Assembly: GCF_022808175.1 (NCBI RefSeq)
Contig: NZ_JALGBX010000030.1
Location: forward strand, 2,305 to 66,304
Length of the DNA stretch: 64,000 nt
Reading direction: 5' to 3'
Origin: Streptomyces sp. AP-93
Lineage (GTDB): Bacteria; Actinomycetota; Actinomycetes; Streptomycetales; Streptomycetaceae
Shown piece by piece: positions 42,434 through 51,056 of the stretch (position 1 is the first letter of the stretch; each line of letters starts with the position of its first letter). The position numbers and the translations under genes were made by a program. A model generated the notes under the pieces. The model had not been told where the DNA came from and searched no databases. It worked only from the letters and a program-made list of their open reading frames with translations.

Positions 42434-43666
42434 ATGAACTACCGAGTACCGCAGCCCGTCCCGCAGGTCATCCTCGACGACGTCCGGGGGGCCCAGAAGA
42501 TGCTCTCCGGCGTCTCCCGGGTGACCGCGATGGAGGGCAGCCGGTACCTCTCCTCGCTGACCGGCTCCCCGGTCCACTTCAAGTGCGAGAACCTCCAGCG
42601 CACCGGCTCCTTCAAGCTGCGCGGGGCCTACGTGCGCATCGCGGGCCTGCGCCCCGAGCAGCGGGCCGCCGGGGTCGTCGCCGCCAGCGCGGGCAACCAC
42701 GCCCAGGGCGTGGCGCTGGCCTCCTCCCTCCTCGGGGTCCGCTCGACCGTGTTCATGCCGGTCGGAGCGCCGCTGCCGAAGGTGGCCGCGACCCAGGACT
42801 ACGGCGCCGAGGTGCGGATGCACGGGCAGGTCGTGGACGAGACGCTGGCCGCGGCCCAGGAGTACGCGGACCGCACGGGCGCGGTGTTCATCCACCCGTT
42901 CGACCACCGCGACATCATCGCGGGCCAGGGCACCGTCGGTCTGGAGATCCTGGAGCAGTGCCCCGAGGTGCGCACGATCCTGGTCGGCATCGGCGGCGGC
43001 GGGCTCGCCGCCGGGGTGGCGGTCGCGGTGAAGGCGCTGCGCCCCGACGTCCGGGTGATCGGTGTCCAGGCGGCGGGCGCGGCCGCGTACCCGCCCTCGC
43101 TGAAGGTCGGGCACCCGGTGTCCATCGAGAACCCGATCACGATGGCGGACGGCATCAAGGTGGGCCGTCCCGGCGACATCCCCTTCAAAATCATTGGCGA
43201 GCTGCTCGACGACGTCCGTACGGTGTCGGAGGACGCGCTCTCCAGCGCCCTGCTCCTGTGCATGGAGCGGGCGAAGCTGGTGGTCGAGCCGGCCGGGTGC
43301 AGCCCGGTGGCCGCGCTGCTGAGCGAGCCCGAGCTGTACGGCGACGGCCCGGTGGTGGCGGTGCTGTCCGGAGGCAACGTCGACCCGCTGCTCCTGCAGC
43401 GGATCCTGCGCCACGGCATGGCGGCGGCCGGCCGCTACCTGTCGCTGCGGCTGCGGGTGACCGACCGGCCGGGGGCACTGGCCGGTCTGCTGGGGGAGTT
43501 GTCAGTGGTCGATGCGAACGTGTTGGACGTGAGCCACGTGCGGACGGATCCGCGACTGGGGCTCACGGAGGTGGAGGTGGAGCTGCACCTGGAGACGAAG
43601 GGGCCGAAGCACTGCGCGGAAGTCGCGCGGGCGCTGCACGGTGCGGGGTACAAGGTCATGAGCTAA
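42434..43666 (+). CDS. ilvA: Threonine ammonia-lyase (threonine dehydratase), ACT-domain form
   Basis: A 410-residue PLP enzyme that converts threonine to 2-oxobutanoate, the entry to isoleucine synthesis. The cofactor lysine is in LQRTGSFKLRGAY, the phosphate-binding Gly loop is VGIGGGGLAAG, and ASAGNHAQGVALAS is conserved. The C-terminus is a single ACT domain (LRLRVTDRPGALAGLLGELS) as in the medium form. The frame stays open far upstream, but the ATG at 42434 (MNYRVPQPVPQV) is the real start. Its stop is 15 bases from the stop of the convergent TnpB-like gene. Confidence 0.93.
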   Translation: MNYRVPQPVPQVILDDVRGAQKMLSGVSRVTAMEGSRYLSSLTGSPVHFKCENLQRTGSFKLRGAYVRIAGLRPEQRAAGVVAASAGNHAQGVALASSLLGVRSTVFMPVGAPLPKVAATQDYGAEVRMHGQVVDETLAAAQEYADRTGAVFIHPFDHRDIIAGQGTVGLEILEQCPEVRTILVGIGGGGLAAGVAVAVKALRPDVRVIGVQAAGAAAYPPSLKVGHPVSIENPITMADGIKVGRPGDIPFKIIGELLDDVRTVSEDALSSALLLCMERAKLVVEPAGCSPVAALLSEPELYGDGPVVAVLSGGNVDPLLLQRILRHGMAAAGRYLSLRLRVTDRPGALAGLLGELSVVDANVLDVSHVRTDPRLGLTEVEVELHLETKGPKHCAEVARALHGAGYKVMS

Positions 43667-43681
43667 GACTTGATCCGTAGG

Positions 43682-45679
43682 TCACCAAAGGGTGAGTTGC
43701 GGACTGCGGCCGGGGCGGGTATCGGGCTTTCCGGCGTGGCCACGCAAGCGTGACTCATCCGGGGTCGCTCGGTGCCGCTGTCCGGCGATTCGGGGAGCAG
43801 AGGTCTCGCGGCATTGCCGTGGGACTGCCACGCGACCCGCCCGCCGGAGCGGTTTCGGGCTCGGTGTGGTTGACTCCCGCAGCGCTTCTTCCAGCGCTTG
43901 CGCATAGGTGATCTGAGCGTGCCGGGACGCAGTGGTGTCCAGGTACGCGGTCCTGGGGTCGTCCACGTCGCGGAAGCGGACGAACGCGGCCAACGCGGCG
44001 GATACGAGGTCCCGCTTGCCGGTGAGGCCGCACGCGGTGCACCAGTGCTCACGCTCCCTCAGCGTCTTGGAAACGCGCTCACCGCACAGGCAGTGCTGGG
44101 ACAGGGCCGTCGACCACGTGGAAGCCCGGACTAGCCGACCGCCAGCCGCTTCACATTCCACCTTGAGGGCGGAGATCAGCATGCCCGGCGTGGTCTGCGA
44201 CAGACGCTTGCCCCACAGCCGGTACCAGGTTCGTATATCGCAGTCCTCGACCACGAGCACGGGTCCGTGGGCGGCGGTGATCTCGCGGGCAACCAGGCGG
44301 GCGCGGTGGCGACGGTGTTCAGCGATACCGGCGGCCTCTTCGGCCTGGCGGGCCCGAGTCTTCCGATAGCTGCCGGAGAGCCGGTCATGACGGAACGCCT
44401 GCTTCGGCACTCCATCGGCGCGTGAGGCGCGGGCACCACCAGGAACGTTGACCGTCTTCGGATTGAGGCCCTGCGCTGCCCTCCGGGCGGCCTGCTTGGC
44501 CTGCTTCTTCGACAGCCCGTACTGCGCTGCGTTCGTCGCACGACGGGAGCGCTGCAGCGCCCGTGCACGGTCCCGCTGCTTCTTCGTCTGCTTCTCCAAC
44601 AGGGCCCGCTCGGCATCGGTGAGCGTGATCTCGGTGGAGACGGGCTTGCCGCCGGCGAGGCCGGCGGGGAAGGAGACGATCGAGAGATTGGAGACGTTGC
44701 CGTCCACACCGCCGACACGGTCGAGCTGGGCGGCACGGTCACGCATGGTCCGCACGCTGGGTGCGCTGTATCCGGGGCCCAGGACCATCAGGTGCGCCTC
44801 GTACACCCAGCCGCCCGGCGCGGACGCCTTCCGGCGGCGTACGAGGTCCACCTTGTGCCAGCGGCCGGGATTGGAGAGGAAGTGCTGCACCCGCGTCCAC
44901 TGGCCTGGCTGCTGCGGGATACGTATGGGAAGTACGAGCTCACTACGGCCGCTTTCGGGTCCTCCGGCGAAGACGACGGCGAGGGGGCCGGTGTGGTCCC
45001 ACCACGTCGCCTTCCGGGCGGCGGGCTTGCCCGAGGCGGTGACCTTGCCCGTGGGCACGCGGTCCGGGGTCGTGGGCTTGGGCATCCGGCGCGGCTGCGT
45101 CAGCGCGTGCCGGCCGCCGCCGGTGTAGGCCGTGGCGTGGCCGTGGAGGGTGCCGGCCAGGCGGAAGGTCTCCCACTTGTTGTCGGTGGTGTGGGAGCGG
45201 GCGCGGCCAGGAATGCGGGTGAAGTCGTGCCAGTTGCCTGCCTGCGGACGGCCGAAGCGTTGGCCGGTGTCGTCGGGGAAGAGGTGCCGCTGCACCCCGT
45301 TCCACACCTCATCGGCCATGTGCATGGCCAGGGCCTTGGAGGCGTGGTGCTTCAGGTGCCCGGAGTCCTCCAGGTGTTTGTACGCGCAGCGTTCCAGGCC
45401 CTCACGGGACAGACCGAGGCGCTGGCGGGCGGACTTGCCCTTGTCGCGCTCGCGTTCATGCTCCGCGGCCCAGTAGGCGTCCACCTTGGCGCGGGCGTCA
45501 CGCTGGACGGCGCGCTTGATCGACCACATCGCCCCGAACAGCTTCTCCAGCCGGTCGATGTCGGCGGGATCGGTGACGGTCAGCGGCAGCACCATCACCG
45601 ACACGATCCCGTCGTCGGGCTTGGTCCATTTCGGGGCCTTGTTCTTCCCCCGGAACTTCCTTGGCTGGGCAGCCTGCAT
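43682..45679 (-). CDS. Large divergent TnpB/OrfB-type RNA-guided nuclease-like protein
   Basis: A 665-residue protein, about 250 longer than ordinary TnpB. The C-terminal half keeps a RuvC fold with all three acidic residues: Asp in VGGVDGNVSNLSIVSF, Glu in VLVVEDCDIRTWYRL and Asp in GKRDLVSAALAAF. The zinc ribbon is CLCG-x15-CTACG. The N-terminal half (LEKLFGAMWSIKRAVQRDAR, and a His/Trp-rich region with GNWHDFTRIPGRARSHT) is unlike IS605 TnpB and may be an enlarged REC domain. The ATG at 45679 follows GGGAGGT. A small HTH gene is divergent, 83 bases away. No TnpA is nearby. Active nuclease is an inference. Confidence 0.8.
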   Translation of the reverse strand: MQAAQPRKFRGKNKAPKWTKPDDGIVSVMVLPLTVTDPADIDRLEKLFGAMWSIKRAVQRDARAKVDAYWAAEHERERDKGKSARQRLGLSREGLERCAYKHLEDSGHLKHHASKALAMHMADEVWNGVQRHLFPDDTGQRFGRPQAGNWHDFTRIPGRARSHTTDNKWETFRLAGTLHGHATAYTGGGRHALTQPRRMPKPTTPDRVPTGKVTASGKPAARKATWWDHTGPLAVVFAGGPESGRSELVLPIRIPQQPGQWTRVQHFLSNPGRWHKVDLVRRRKASAPGGWVYEAHLMVLGPGYSAPSVRTMRDRAAQLDRVGGVDGNVSNLSIVSFPAGLAGGKPVSTEITLTDAERALLEKQTKKQRDRARALQRSRRATNAAQYGLSKKQAKQAARRAAQGLNPKTVNVPGGARASRADGVPKQAFRHDRLSGSYRKTRARQAEEAAGIAEHRRHRARLVAREITAAHGPVLVVEDCDIRTWYRLWGKRLSQTTPGMLISALKVECEAAGGRLVRASTWSTALSQHCLCGERVSKTLREREHWCTACGLTGKRDLVSAALAAFVRFRDVDDPRTAYLDTTASRHAQITYAQALEEALRESTTPSPKPLRRAGRVAVPRQCRETSAPRIAGQRHRATPDESRLRGHAGKPDTRPGRSPQLTLW

Positions 45680-45762
45680 TACCGTCACCTCCCATCGCTA
45701 GTAGCTGACCTACGGCACAATATCCGATGAGTTGAGCTAAGACAGCTGAATGGAACGGGTTC

Positions 45763-45957
45763 ATGGCAGTAACGATTCCTGGATATATGGATGCCCGACA
45801 GGCGGCGGAACGGCTCAAAGTGACCGTTCAGCACGTCTACAACCTCAACAGCAGCCGCGCCGACTTCCCGGCTCCCGTCTACATCGGCCGTACTCCACTG
45901 TGGCCCGTTGACCAGCTGGATGCCTGGCGTGAAGCCCACCCCCAGCACGGAAAGTAG
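45763..45957 (+). CDS. Excisionase-like HTH protein divergent from the large TnpB
   Basis: A 64-residue protein that is a single MerR/excisionase-type winged helix: MDARQAAERLKVTVQHVYNL, then PAPVYIGRTPLWPVDQLDAW. It resembles AlpA/HTH_17 DNA-binding proteins and also the N-terminal DNA-binding domain of IS607 TnpA, but with no serine recombinase domain. The divergent layout suggests control of the large TnpB-like gene, or a role in its movement. Confidence 0.72.
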   Translation: MAVTIPGYMDARQAAERLKVTVQHVYNLNSSRADFPAPVYIGRTPLWPVDQLDAWREAHPQHGK

Positions 45958-46201
45958 TCGACCTGTCGCCGAGTAGGGGCAAGTCGGCCCCGGGTCGGGT
46001 GCAGCGGTCGCTCGCGCTGGGAGTCGCCCCAGGTGTGCCTCCAGGAGTCCTCGTACATTCGCGCGTTCGGGGATATTCCGTAGCGGGACGCGATATAGCT
46101 CGTTACGGTGGCGCTCGGACGGCGGGTCCAGGCCCGCGCCCATAGGATTCGCGTAGGAATGTCACGATTCAACCGGTTCGAATTGCACTGGGAGTATCCA
46201 T

Positions 46202-47224
46202 ATGCCAGGCGCCATCTACGCCGAAGGTCTGGTCAAGACCTTCGGCGACGTACGGGCTCTGGACGGCGTTGATCTCGATGTACCCGAAGGTACGGTCCTC
46301 GGTCTGCTCGGCCCCAACGGCGCGGGCAAGACCACGACCGTACGCGTCCTGACCACCCTCCTGAAGCCCGACAGCGGCAAGGCGGTGGTGGCCGGGATCG
46401 ACGTCCTCAAGCACCCCAACGAAGTCCGGCGCTCGATAGGCCTCTCCGGCCAGTTCGCCGCCGTGGACGAATACCTCACCGGCCGCGAGAACCTCCAAAT
46501 GGTCGGCGAGCTCTACCAGATGGGCGCCAAGGCGGCCAAGGCCCGGGCCGCCGAACTGCTGGAGCGCTTCAACCTCGGCGACGCCGCCGACCGCACGGCC
46601 AAGACGTACTCCGGCGGCATGCGCAGGCGCCTCGACCTCGCCGCTGCCCTCGTCGTCAGCCCGCCCGTGATGTTCATGGACGAGCCCACCACCGGTCTCG
46701 ACCCGCGCAACCGCCAGGCGCTGTGGGCCATCATCCAGGAGCTCGTCGCGGGCGGCACCACCCTGCTGCTCACCACGCAGTACCTGGAGGAGGCCGACCA
46801 CCTCGCCCACGACATCTGCGTCGTCGACCACGGCAGGGTCATCGCACGCGGCACCTCCGACCAGCTCAAGGCCCGGACGGGCGGCGAGCGCGTCGAGGTC
46901 GTCGTGCACGAGCGCGAGCACATAGCCACCGCCCGCGAGGTGCTCGCCGGCTTCGGCAAGGGCGAGACCACCGTCGAGGAGCACACCCGCAAGCTGACCG
47001 TGCCGGTCTCCGGCGGAGCCAAGCTGCTCGCGGAGGTCATCCGCGAACTCGACGGACGCGGCATCGAGATCGACGACATCGGCCTGCGCCGTCCCACCCT
47101 GGACGACGTGTTCATCTCCCTGACCGGCCACGCGGCGGAGCTCACCGCCGAGGAGAACGGAGAGGCCCCCGCCGACGCGAAGTCCAAGGGCGGCCGCAAG
47201 GACCGTAAGGAGGTGGCGAAGTGA
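46202..47224 (+). CDS. DrrA-type ABC transporter ATPase
   Basis: A 340-residue ATPase of the daunorubicin-resistance type. Walker A is GPNGAGKTTT, the signature is YSGGMRRRLDLAAAL, Walker B is PVMFMDEPTTGLDPRNRQAL and the switch is TTQYLEEADHLAHD. The DrrA-type C-terminal domain ends in RPTLDDVFISLTGHAAE, followed by a Lys-rich tail. It overlaps the permease start by 4 bases (GTGA), so the two form an operon. It probably exports a lipophilic compound, possibly giving drug tolerance. The substrate is unknown. Confidence 0.93.
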   Translation: MPGAIYAEGLVKTFGDVRALDGVDLDVPEGTVLGLLGPNGAGKTTTVRVLTTLLKPDSGKAVVAGIDVLKHPNEVRRSIGLSGQFAAVDEYLTGRENLQMVGELYQMGAKAAKARAAELLERFNLGDAADRTAKTYSGGMRRRLDLAAALVVSPPVMFMDEPTTGLDPRNRQALWAIIQELVAGGTTLLLTTQYLEEADHLAHDICVVDHGRVIARGTSDQLKARTGGERVEVVVHEREHIATAREVLAGFGKGETTVEEHTRKLTVPVSGGAKLLAEVIRELDGRGIEIDDIGLRRPTLDDVFISLTGHAAELTAEENGEAPADAKSKGGRKDRKEVAK

Positions 47225-48072
47225 CCCTCACCTCCACGACCCCGGAGCCGGCGGCGTCCCGCCCGCGCGGCGGCATCGTCCAGGGGATCAACGACTCCCT
47301 GGTCATGGCCAAGCGGAACCTGATCCGCATGTCCCGCATCCCCGAGATGGTCATCTTCGGGCTGATCCAGCCGATCATGTTCGTCGTGCTGTTCAGCTAC
47401 GTGTTCGGCGGCTCGATGATGATCGGCGGCTCGACCAGCGCGAGCGACTACCGGAACTTCCTGATGGCCGGCATCTTCGCGCAGACCGTCACCTTCGCCA
47501 CCGCCGGAGCCGGCGCGGGCATCGCGGACGACATGCACAAGGGCCTGATCGACCGCTTCCGGTCGCTGCCGATGGCCCGCGGCGCGGTCCTCACCGGCCG
47601 CACCCTGGCCGACCTCGTGCAGACCGCCCTGACCATGGTCGTCCTCGCGATCGTGGCGCTCCTCGTGGGCTGGCGCATCCACGAGGGCGTACCGAAGGCG
47701 ATCGCCGGCTTCCTCCTGCTCCTGCTCCTGGGCTACGCCTTCTCCTGGATCGGCGCCCTGATCGGCCTGTCGGTACGGACCCCGGAGGCGGCCACCTCGG
47801 GCGGGCTGATCTGGCTGTTCCCGGTCACGTTCATCTCCAACGCCTTCGTGCCCACCGAGAACATGGCGAGCTGGCTCCAGCCCATCGCGGAGTGGAACCC
47901 GTTCAGCGCGACCGTCCAGGCCTGCCGCGAGCTGTTCGGCAACCCGGGCGTGTCGCCGTCGGACGCCTGGCCGATGCAGCACCCGGTGTGGGCCTCGCTG
48001 CTCTGGTCCGTCGTGATCATCGTGGTGTTCCGCACCCTCGCCGTACGCAAGTACCGCTCGGCGACGGCGTAG
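47221..48072 (+). CDS. DrrB-type ABC-2 permease
   Basis: A 283-residue membrane protein with about six hydrophobic helices and the DrrB signature start GINDSLVMAKRNLIRMSRIP followed by LIQPIMFVVLFSYVFGG. A 59-base part of its 5' coding region (47284-47342) is found again, at 56 of 59 identity, as an isolated fragment at 61797-61855. It is translationally coupled to the ATPase and followed by a strong terminator. Confidence 0.93.
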   Translation: MTLTSTTPEPAASRPRGGIVQGINDSLVMAKRNLIRMSRIPEMVIFGLIQPIMFVVLFSYVFGGSMMIGGSTSASDYRNFLMAGIFAQTVTFATAGAGAGIADDMHKGLIDRFRSLPMARGAVLTGRTLADLVQTALTMVVLAIVALLVGWRIHEGVPKAIAGFLLLLLLGYAFSWIGALIGLSVRTPEAATSGGLIWLFPVTFISNAFVPTENMASWLQPIAEWNPFSATVQACRELFGNPGVSPSDAWPMQHPVWASLLWSVVIIVVFRTLAVRKYRSATA

Positions 48073-48091
48073 GCATCGCCCCCAGCACGCA

Positions 48092-48127
48092 CATCGCCCC
48101 GCCGAGCAATGGCTCGGCGGGGCGATG
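48092..48127. terminator. Bidirectional terminator between drrB and greA
   Basis: CATCGCCCCGCCGAG pairs perfectly with CTCGGCGGGGCGATG across a 6-base loop, between convergent genes. Confidence 0.9.
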
Positions 48128-48148
48128 TGGTGAAAAGAAGGGGGGTGA

Positions 48149-48646
48149 TCAGCCGGTGAAGGGCTTGACGTCGAGGATCTTGACCGAGGCCTGCTTGCCG
48201 TTCGGCAGCTCGTACCGGGCGTCCTCGCCGATCTTCTTGCCCATCACGCCGGAGCCCAGCGGGGACTGCGGGGAGTAGGTCTCGAAGTCCGAGGACGCGT
48301 ACTCGCGCGAGGCCAGCAGGAACTCCATGGTGTCGTCCTCGTCGCCGTCGAAGGCGATCTTGACCAGGGTGCCCGGGGCCACCTCGCCCTCGGAGGCGGG
48401 AGCCGTGCCGACCTTGGCCTTCTCCAGCAGCTGCGTGAGCTGGCGGATGCGGAGCTCCTGCTTGCCCTGCTCCTCCTTGGCCGCGTGGTAACCGCCGTTC
48501 TCACGGAGGTCGCCCTCCTCGCGGGCGGCCGCGATCTTGATCGTGATCTCCGACCGTGCGGGACCAGAGAGGTACTCCAGCTCGGCCTTCAGCTGGTCGT
48601 ACGCCGCCTGGGTCAGCCAGGTGACGCTCTCGCTCGTCTGGGTCAC
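48149..48646 (-). CDS. greA: Transcription elongation factor GreA
   Basis: A 165-residue factor that rescues backtracked RNA polymerase by stimulating transcript cleavage. The N-terminal coiled coil carries the acidic tip (AAREEGDLRENGGYHAAKEE), and the C-terminal FKBP-like domain includes SPLGSGVMGKKIGE. The GTG at 48646 (MTQTSESVTWLTQAAYDQLK) is the family start. The frame is open to 48712. Core gene. Confidence 0.95.
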   Translation of the reverse strand: MTQTSESVTWLTQAAYDQLKAELEYLSGPARSEITIKIAAAREEGDLRENGGYHAAKEEQGKQELRIRQLTQLLEKAKVGTAPASEGEVAPGTLVKIAFDGDEDDTMEFLLASREYASSDFETYSPQSPLGSGVMGKKIGEDARYELPNGKQASVKILDVKPFTG

Positions 48647-48771
48647 GGGTGCTCCTCGTCGGTACAGGGACAACAAAGCCGCCAGCGGCGGACGAAACCA
48701 CGAGCCTAACAATTCGGGAAGAAAAGGGGGAGGACGCCAAGTGTGTGAACTGCGTCAGGTCACGCCTCAGG

Positions 48772-49185
48772 TCAGCCCGCAGAACCGGCCACGCGGCAGC
48801 CGACGATTTCGATCATCGTGGCGCGGCCGGTGGTCTTCAGCGTAACCATCTCGTCCACGCGCCCGCTCTTCTGCGCGAAGGTGAAATCGGCGCGGCCCAC
48901 CTCGCCGTGCGTCTCGTCCTGGGAGCTCAGCGTGCACACCCCGGTGACCGAGGCCTCCTTGCGCACTTCCAGGTGCACCTCGACCGCGGAGTCGGAGACG
49001 ACCTTGTACTTGATGAGCTCGGCGCTCACGCTCTGCCCGGCCACGTAGTCCCAGCCGATCCAGCCGACCACACCCAGCAGGCCGACCCCGAGGACCGAAC
49101 CGATGACCTTGAGCTTGCGGTCCGCACGCTCGTCCGCCGACCGGCCGTAGCGGCCCTCGGGCAGCTCTTCGCGCACCGCGCTCAT
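48772..49185 (-). CDS. DUF4307 membrane protein
   Basis: A 137-residue protein with a short cytoplasmic head (MSAVREELPEGRYGRSADER), one membrane helix (VIGSVLGVGLLGVVGWIGW) and an extracytoplasmic beta-rich domain with an internal Cys pair (VTGVCTLSSQ and EIVGCRVAG). This fits DUF4307, an actinobacterial family usually next to and divergent from mca. The third TnpB element separates them here. Confidence 0.85.
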   Translation of the reverse strand: MSAVREELPEGRYGRSADERADRKLKVIGSVLGVGLLGVVGWIGWDYVAGQSVSAELIKYKVVSDSAVEVHLEVRKEASVTGVCTLSSQDETHGEVGRADFTFAQKSGRVDEMVTLKTTGRATMIEIVGCRVAGSAG

Positions 49186-49328
49186 CGATCGTTCCCTTCG
49201 AGGTGGGCGAACCACGGAAATCCCAGCCCGGGGAGGGCGGTCCCGCCATCGTAGACGCGGAGGACTCCGGTTCTCTTCGCGCCTGTCGTGATCTGCGCTT
49301 TCCGGCATTGTCAGTGGGCTCGGTTAGG

Positions 49329-50130
49329 TTGATCGCATGACGGCACGACACGAGAAGGAGGAGACCGGGCTTGCTCGGTTCACCTACCGGCGTCGCGTGT
49401 CTTCCACCGCGCTCGCCGGGTTGTCGGATGAGTGGGCGCGGTGCCGGTGGGTCTGGAACGAATGCTGCGCCCGGTCGAGGAAGGCCCGGGCCCGGCTGGA
49501 CAAGATGCTGACTGAAGCCCGCAACCGCAACACCTGGTTGGGTGACGGCAGCAGCGTTCCGCAGCAGCAGTTGGTGCGGGACTTCGGGAAGTCCCGCACC
49601 AAGGCCTTGAAAGACATCAAGGCTCGGTTGCCCATTCGGCAGCGGGCGGGAATGCCCAAGTACAAGAAGAAGGCCAAGGCCGATCCGAGCCGGAACTACA
49701 CCCGGCGCGGTTTCCGGATCAAGGGCGGCCGCCTGCACCTGGCTGTGGAGGACTTCCGCCCGAAGTTCCTCGCCAAGTCCGCCATGGCACGTAGAGCGGC
49801 CGACGCCGCGATCTCCACCACTAAGCGTGAGCTGATCAACATGGCTCGCAAGCACGGGCGTATCGTGCATCTTGTCCATCCCGCGCACACCACGATGGAC
49901 TGTGCGCAGTGCGGAGCGAGAACCAAGCACGCACTGCCTCTCTCGGAACGTACCTACACCTGCACCGTGTGCGGAGCCGTGTCCCCCAGGGACAAGAATT
50001 CCGCCCGCGTGATGCTGGTCCGGGCTGGTCTCAACCCGGCTGGTGCTGATCGTGTAAGAGCTGACGGGCCGCAGGCCCACAGCCAACGTGAGCCAGGAAT
50101 CCCCGGCCCTCAGGATCGGGGAGGATTCAA
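49329..50130 (+). mobile_element. tnpB-only element 3, internally deleted
   Basis: The right end is read from the hairpin at 50098-50127 followed by TTCAA ending at 50130, the same layout as element 1. The left end is uncertain. TTGAT at 49329-49333, just before the ATG, is one candidate. The element sits between the DUF4307 gene and mca. Confidence 0.45.
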
Positions 50131-50176
50131 TATAGGAGGCGCCCGCCTGAACGACTCAAAGAGGATCCTGTCTTGA
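49337..50176 (+). CDS. TnpB-derived protein lacking RuvC-I (internal in-frame deletion)
   Basis: 279 residues against about 400 for relatives. The N-terminal region is intact (YRRRVSSTALAGLSDEWARC, RCRWVWNECCARSRKARARL, IRQRAGMPKYKKKAKADPSR). After KGGRLHLA the sequence jumps straight to AVEDFRPKFLAKS, the RuvC-II segment. The zinc ribbon (CAQCGARTKHALPLSERTYT, then CTVCGAVSPRDKNSA) with RuvC-III Asp follows. The missing stretch would carry RuvC-I and its catalytic Asp, so nuclease activity is not expected, yet the frame is kept to a stop that overlaps the mca start (TTGA). It is either a decaying tnpB or a nuclease-dead, RNA-guided DNA-binding derivative. Confidence 0.82.
   Translation: MTARHEKEETGLARFTYRRRVSSTALAGLSDEWARCRWVWNECCARSRKARARLDKMLTEARNRNTWLGDGSSVPQQQLVRDFGKSRTKALKDIKARLPIRQRAGMPKYKKKAKADPSRNYTRRGFRIKGGRLHLAVEDFRPKFLAKSAMARRAADAAISTTKRELINMARKHGRIVHLVHPAHTTMDCAQCGARTKHALPLSERTYTCTVCGAVSPRDKNSARVMLVRAGLNPAGADRVRADGPQAHSQREPGIPGPQDRGGFNIGGARLNDSKRILS
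50040..50150 (+). ncRNA. Predicted omegaRNA and guide of TnpB element 3
   Basis: Hairpins GGGCC-GCA-GGCCC (50065-50077) and the bulged stem 50098-50127 precede TTCAA ending at 50130. The next 20 bases (50131-50150) would be the guide. They lie in the mca leader and include AGGAGG. Expression of such an RNA is inferred only. Confidence 0.4.
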
Positions 50177-51054
50177 CCGAGCAGCTTCGACTGATGGCCG
50201 TCCACGCCCACCCCGACGACGAGTCGAGCAAGGGCGCGGCCACCATGGCCAAGTACGTGTCCGAGGGGGTGTCCGTGCTGGTCGTGACCTGCACCGGCGG
50301 TGAGCGCGGCTCCGTCCTCAATCCCAAGCTCCAGGGCGACAAGTACATCGAGGAGCACATCCACGAGGTGCGCGCCAAGGAGATGGACGAGGCGCGCGAG
50401 ATCCTCGGCGTCGACCAGGAGTGGCTGGGATACGTCGATTCCGGGCTGCCCGAGGGCGACCCGCTGCCCCCGCTGCCCGAGGGCTGCTTCGCCCTCGTGG
50501 ACGTCGACGAGGCGGCCGGCCGCCTGGTGAAGAAGATCCGCGCCTTCCGGCCGCAGGCCGTCACCACGTACGACGAGAACGGGGGCTACCCGCACCCCGA
50601 CCACATCATGACCCACAAGATCACGATGGTGGCCTTCGATCACGCGGCCGACACCGAGAAGTACCCCGAGGCCGAGTTCGGCCCGGCCTACCAGCCGCAG
50701 AAGCTCTACTACAACCAGGGCTTCAACAAGCCGCGCACCATCGCCCTGCACGAGGCGCTGCTCGCCCGCGGCCTGGAATCCCCGTACGGCGAGTGGCTGG
50801 AGCGGTGGAAGGAGTTCGAGCGCAAGGAGCGGACCCTGACCACCCACGTGCCCTGCGCCGACTTCTTCGAGATCCGTGACAAGGCGCTCATCGCCCACGC
50901 CACGCAGATCGACCCCGACGGCGGCTGGTTCCGCGTCCCGATGGAGATCCAGAAGGAGGTCTGGCCGACGGAGGAGTACGAGCTCGCGAAGTCCCTCGTG
51001 GACACTTCCCTCCCCGAGTCCGACCTCTTCGCGGGCATCCGGGAGAATGCGTAG
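50173..51054 (+). CDS. mca: Mycothiol S-conjugate amidase
   Basis: A 293-residue zinc amidase that cleaves mycothiol conjugates of drugs and toxins to mercapturic acids, part of actinobacterial thiol detoxification. The zinc motif AHPDDESSKGAAT begins the protein, with further ligands in HPDHIMTH. The Mca-type insert (PEAEFGPAYQPQKLYYNQGF) and C-terminal EYELAKSLVDTSLPESDLFA distinguish it from the deacetylase MshB. The TTG start, with GAGGA upstream, overlaps the TnpB-derived stop by four bases, so the element has become part of the mca leader. Confidence 0.93.
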   Translation: MTEQLRLMAVHAHPDDESSKGAATMAKYVSEGVSVLVVTCTGGERGSVLNPKLQGDKYIEEHIHEVRAKEMDEAREILGVDQEWLGYVDSGLPEGDPLPPLPEGCFALVDVDEAAGRLVKKIRAFRPQAVTTYDENGGYPHPDHIMTHKITMVAFDHAADTEKYPEAEFGPAYQPQKLYYNQGFNKPRTIALHEALLARGLESPYGEWLERWKEFERKERTLTTHVPCADFFEIRDKALIAHATQIDPDGGWFRVPMEIQKEVWPTEEYELAKSLVDTSLPESDLFAGIRENA

Positions 51055-51056
51055 CT

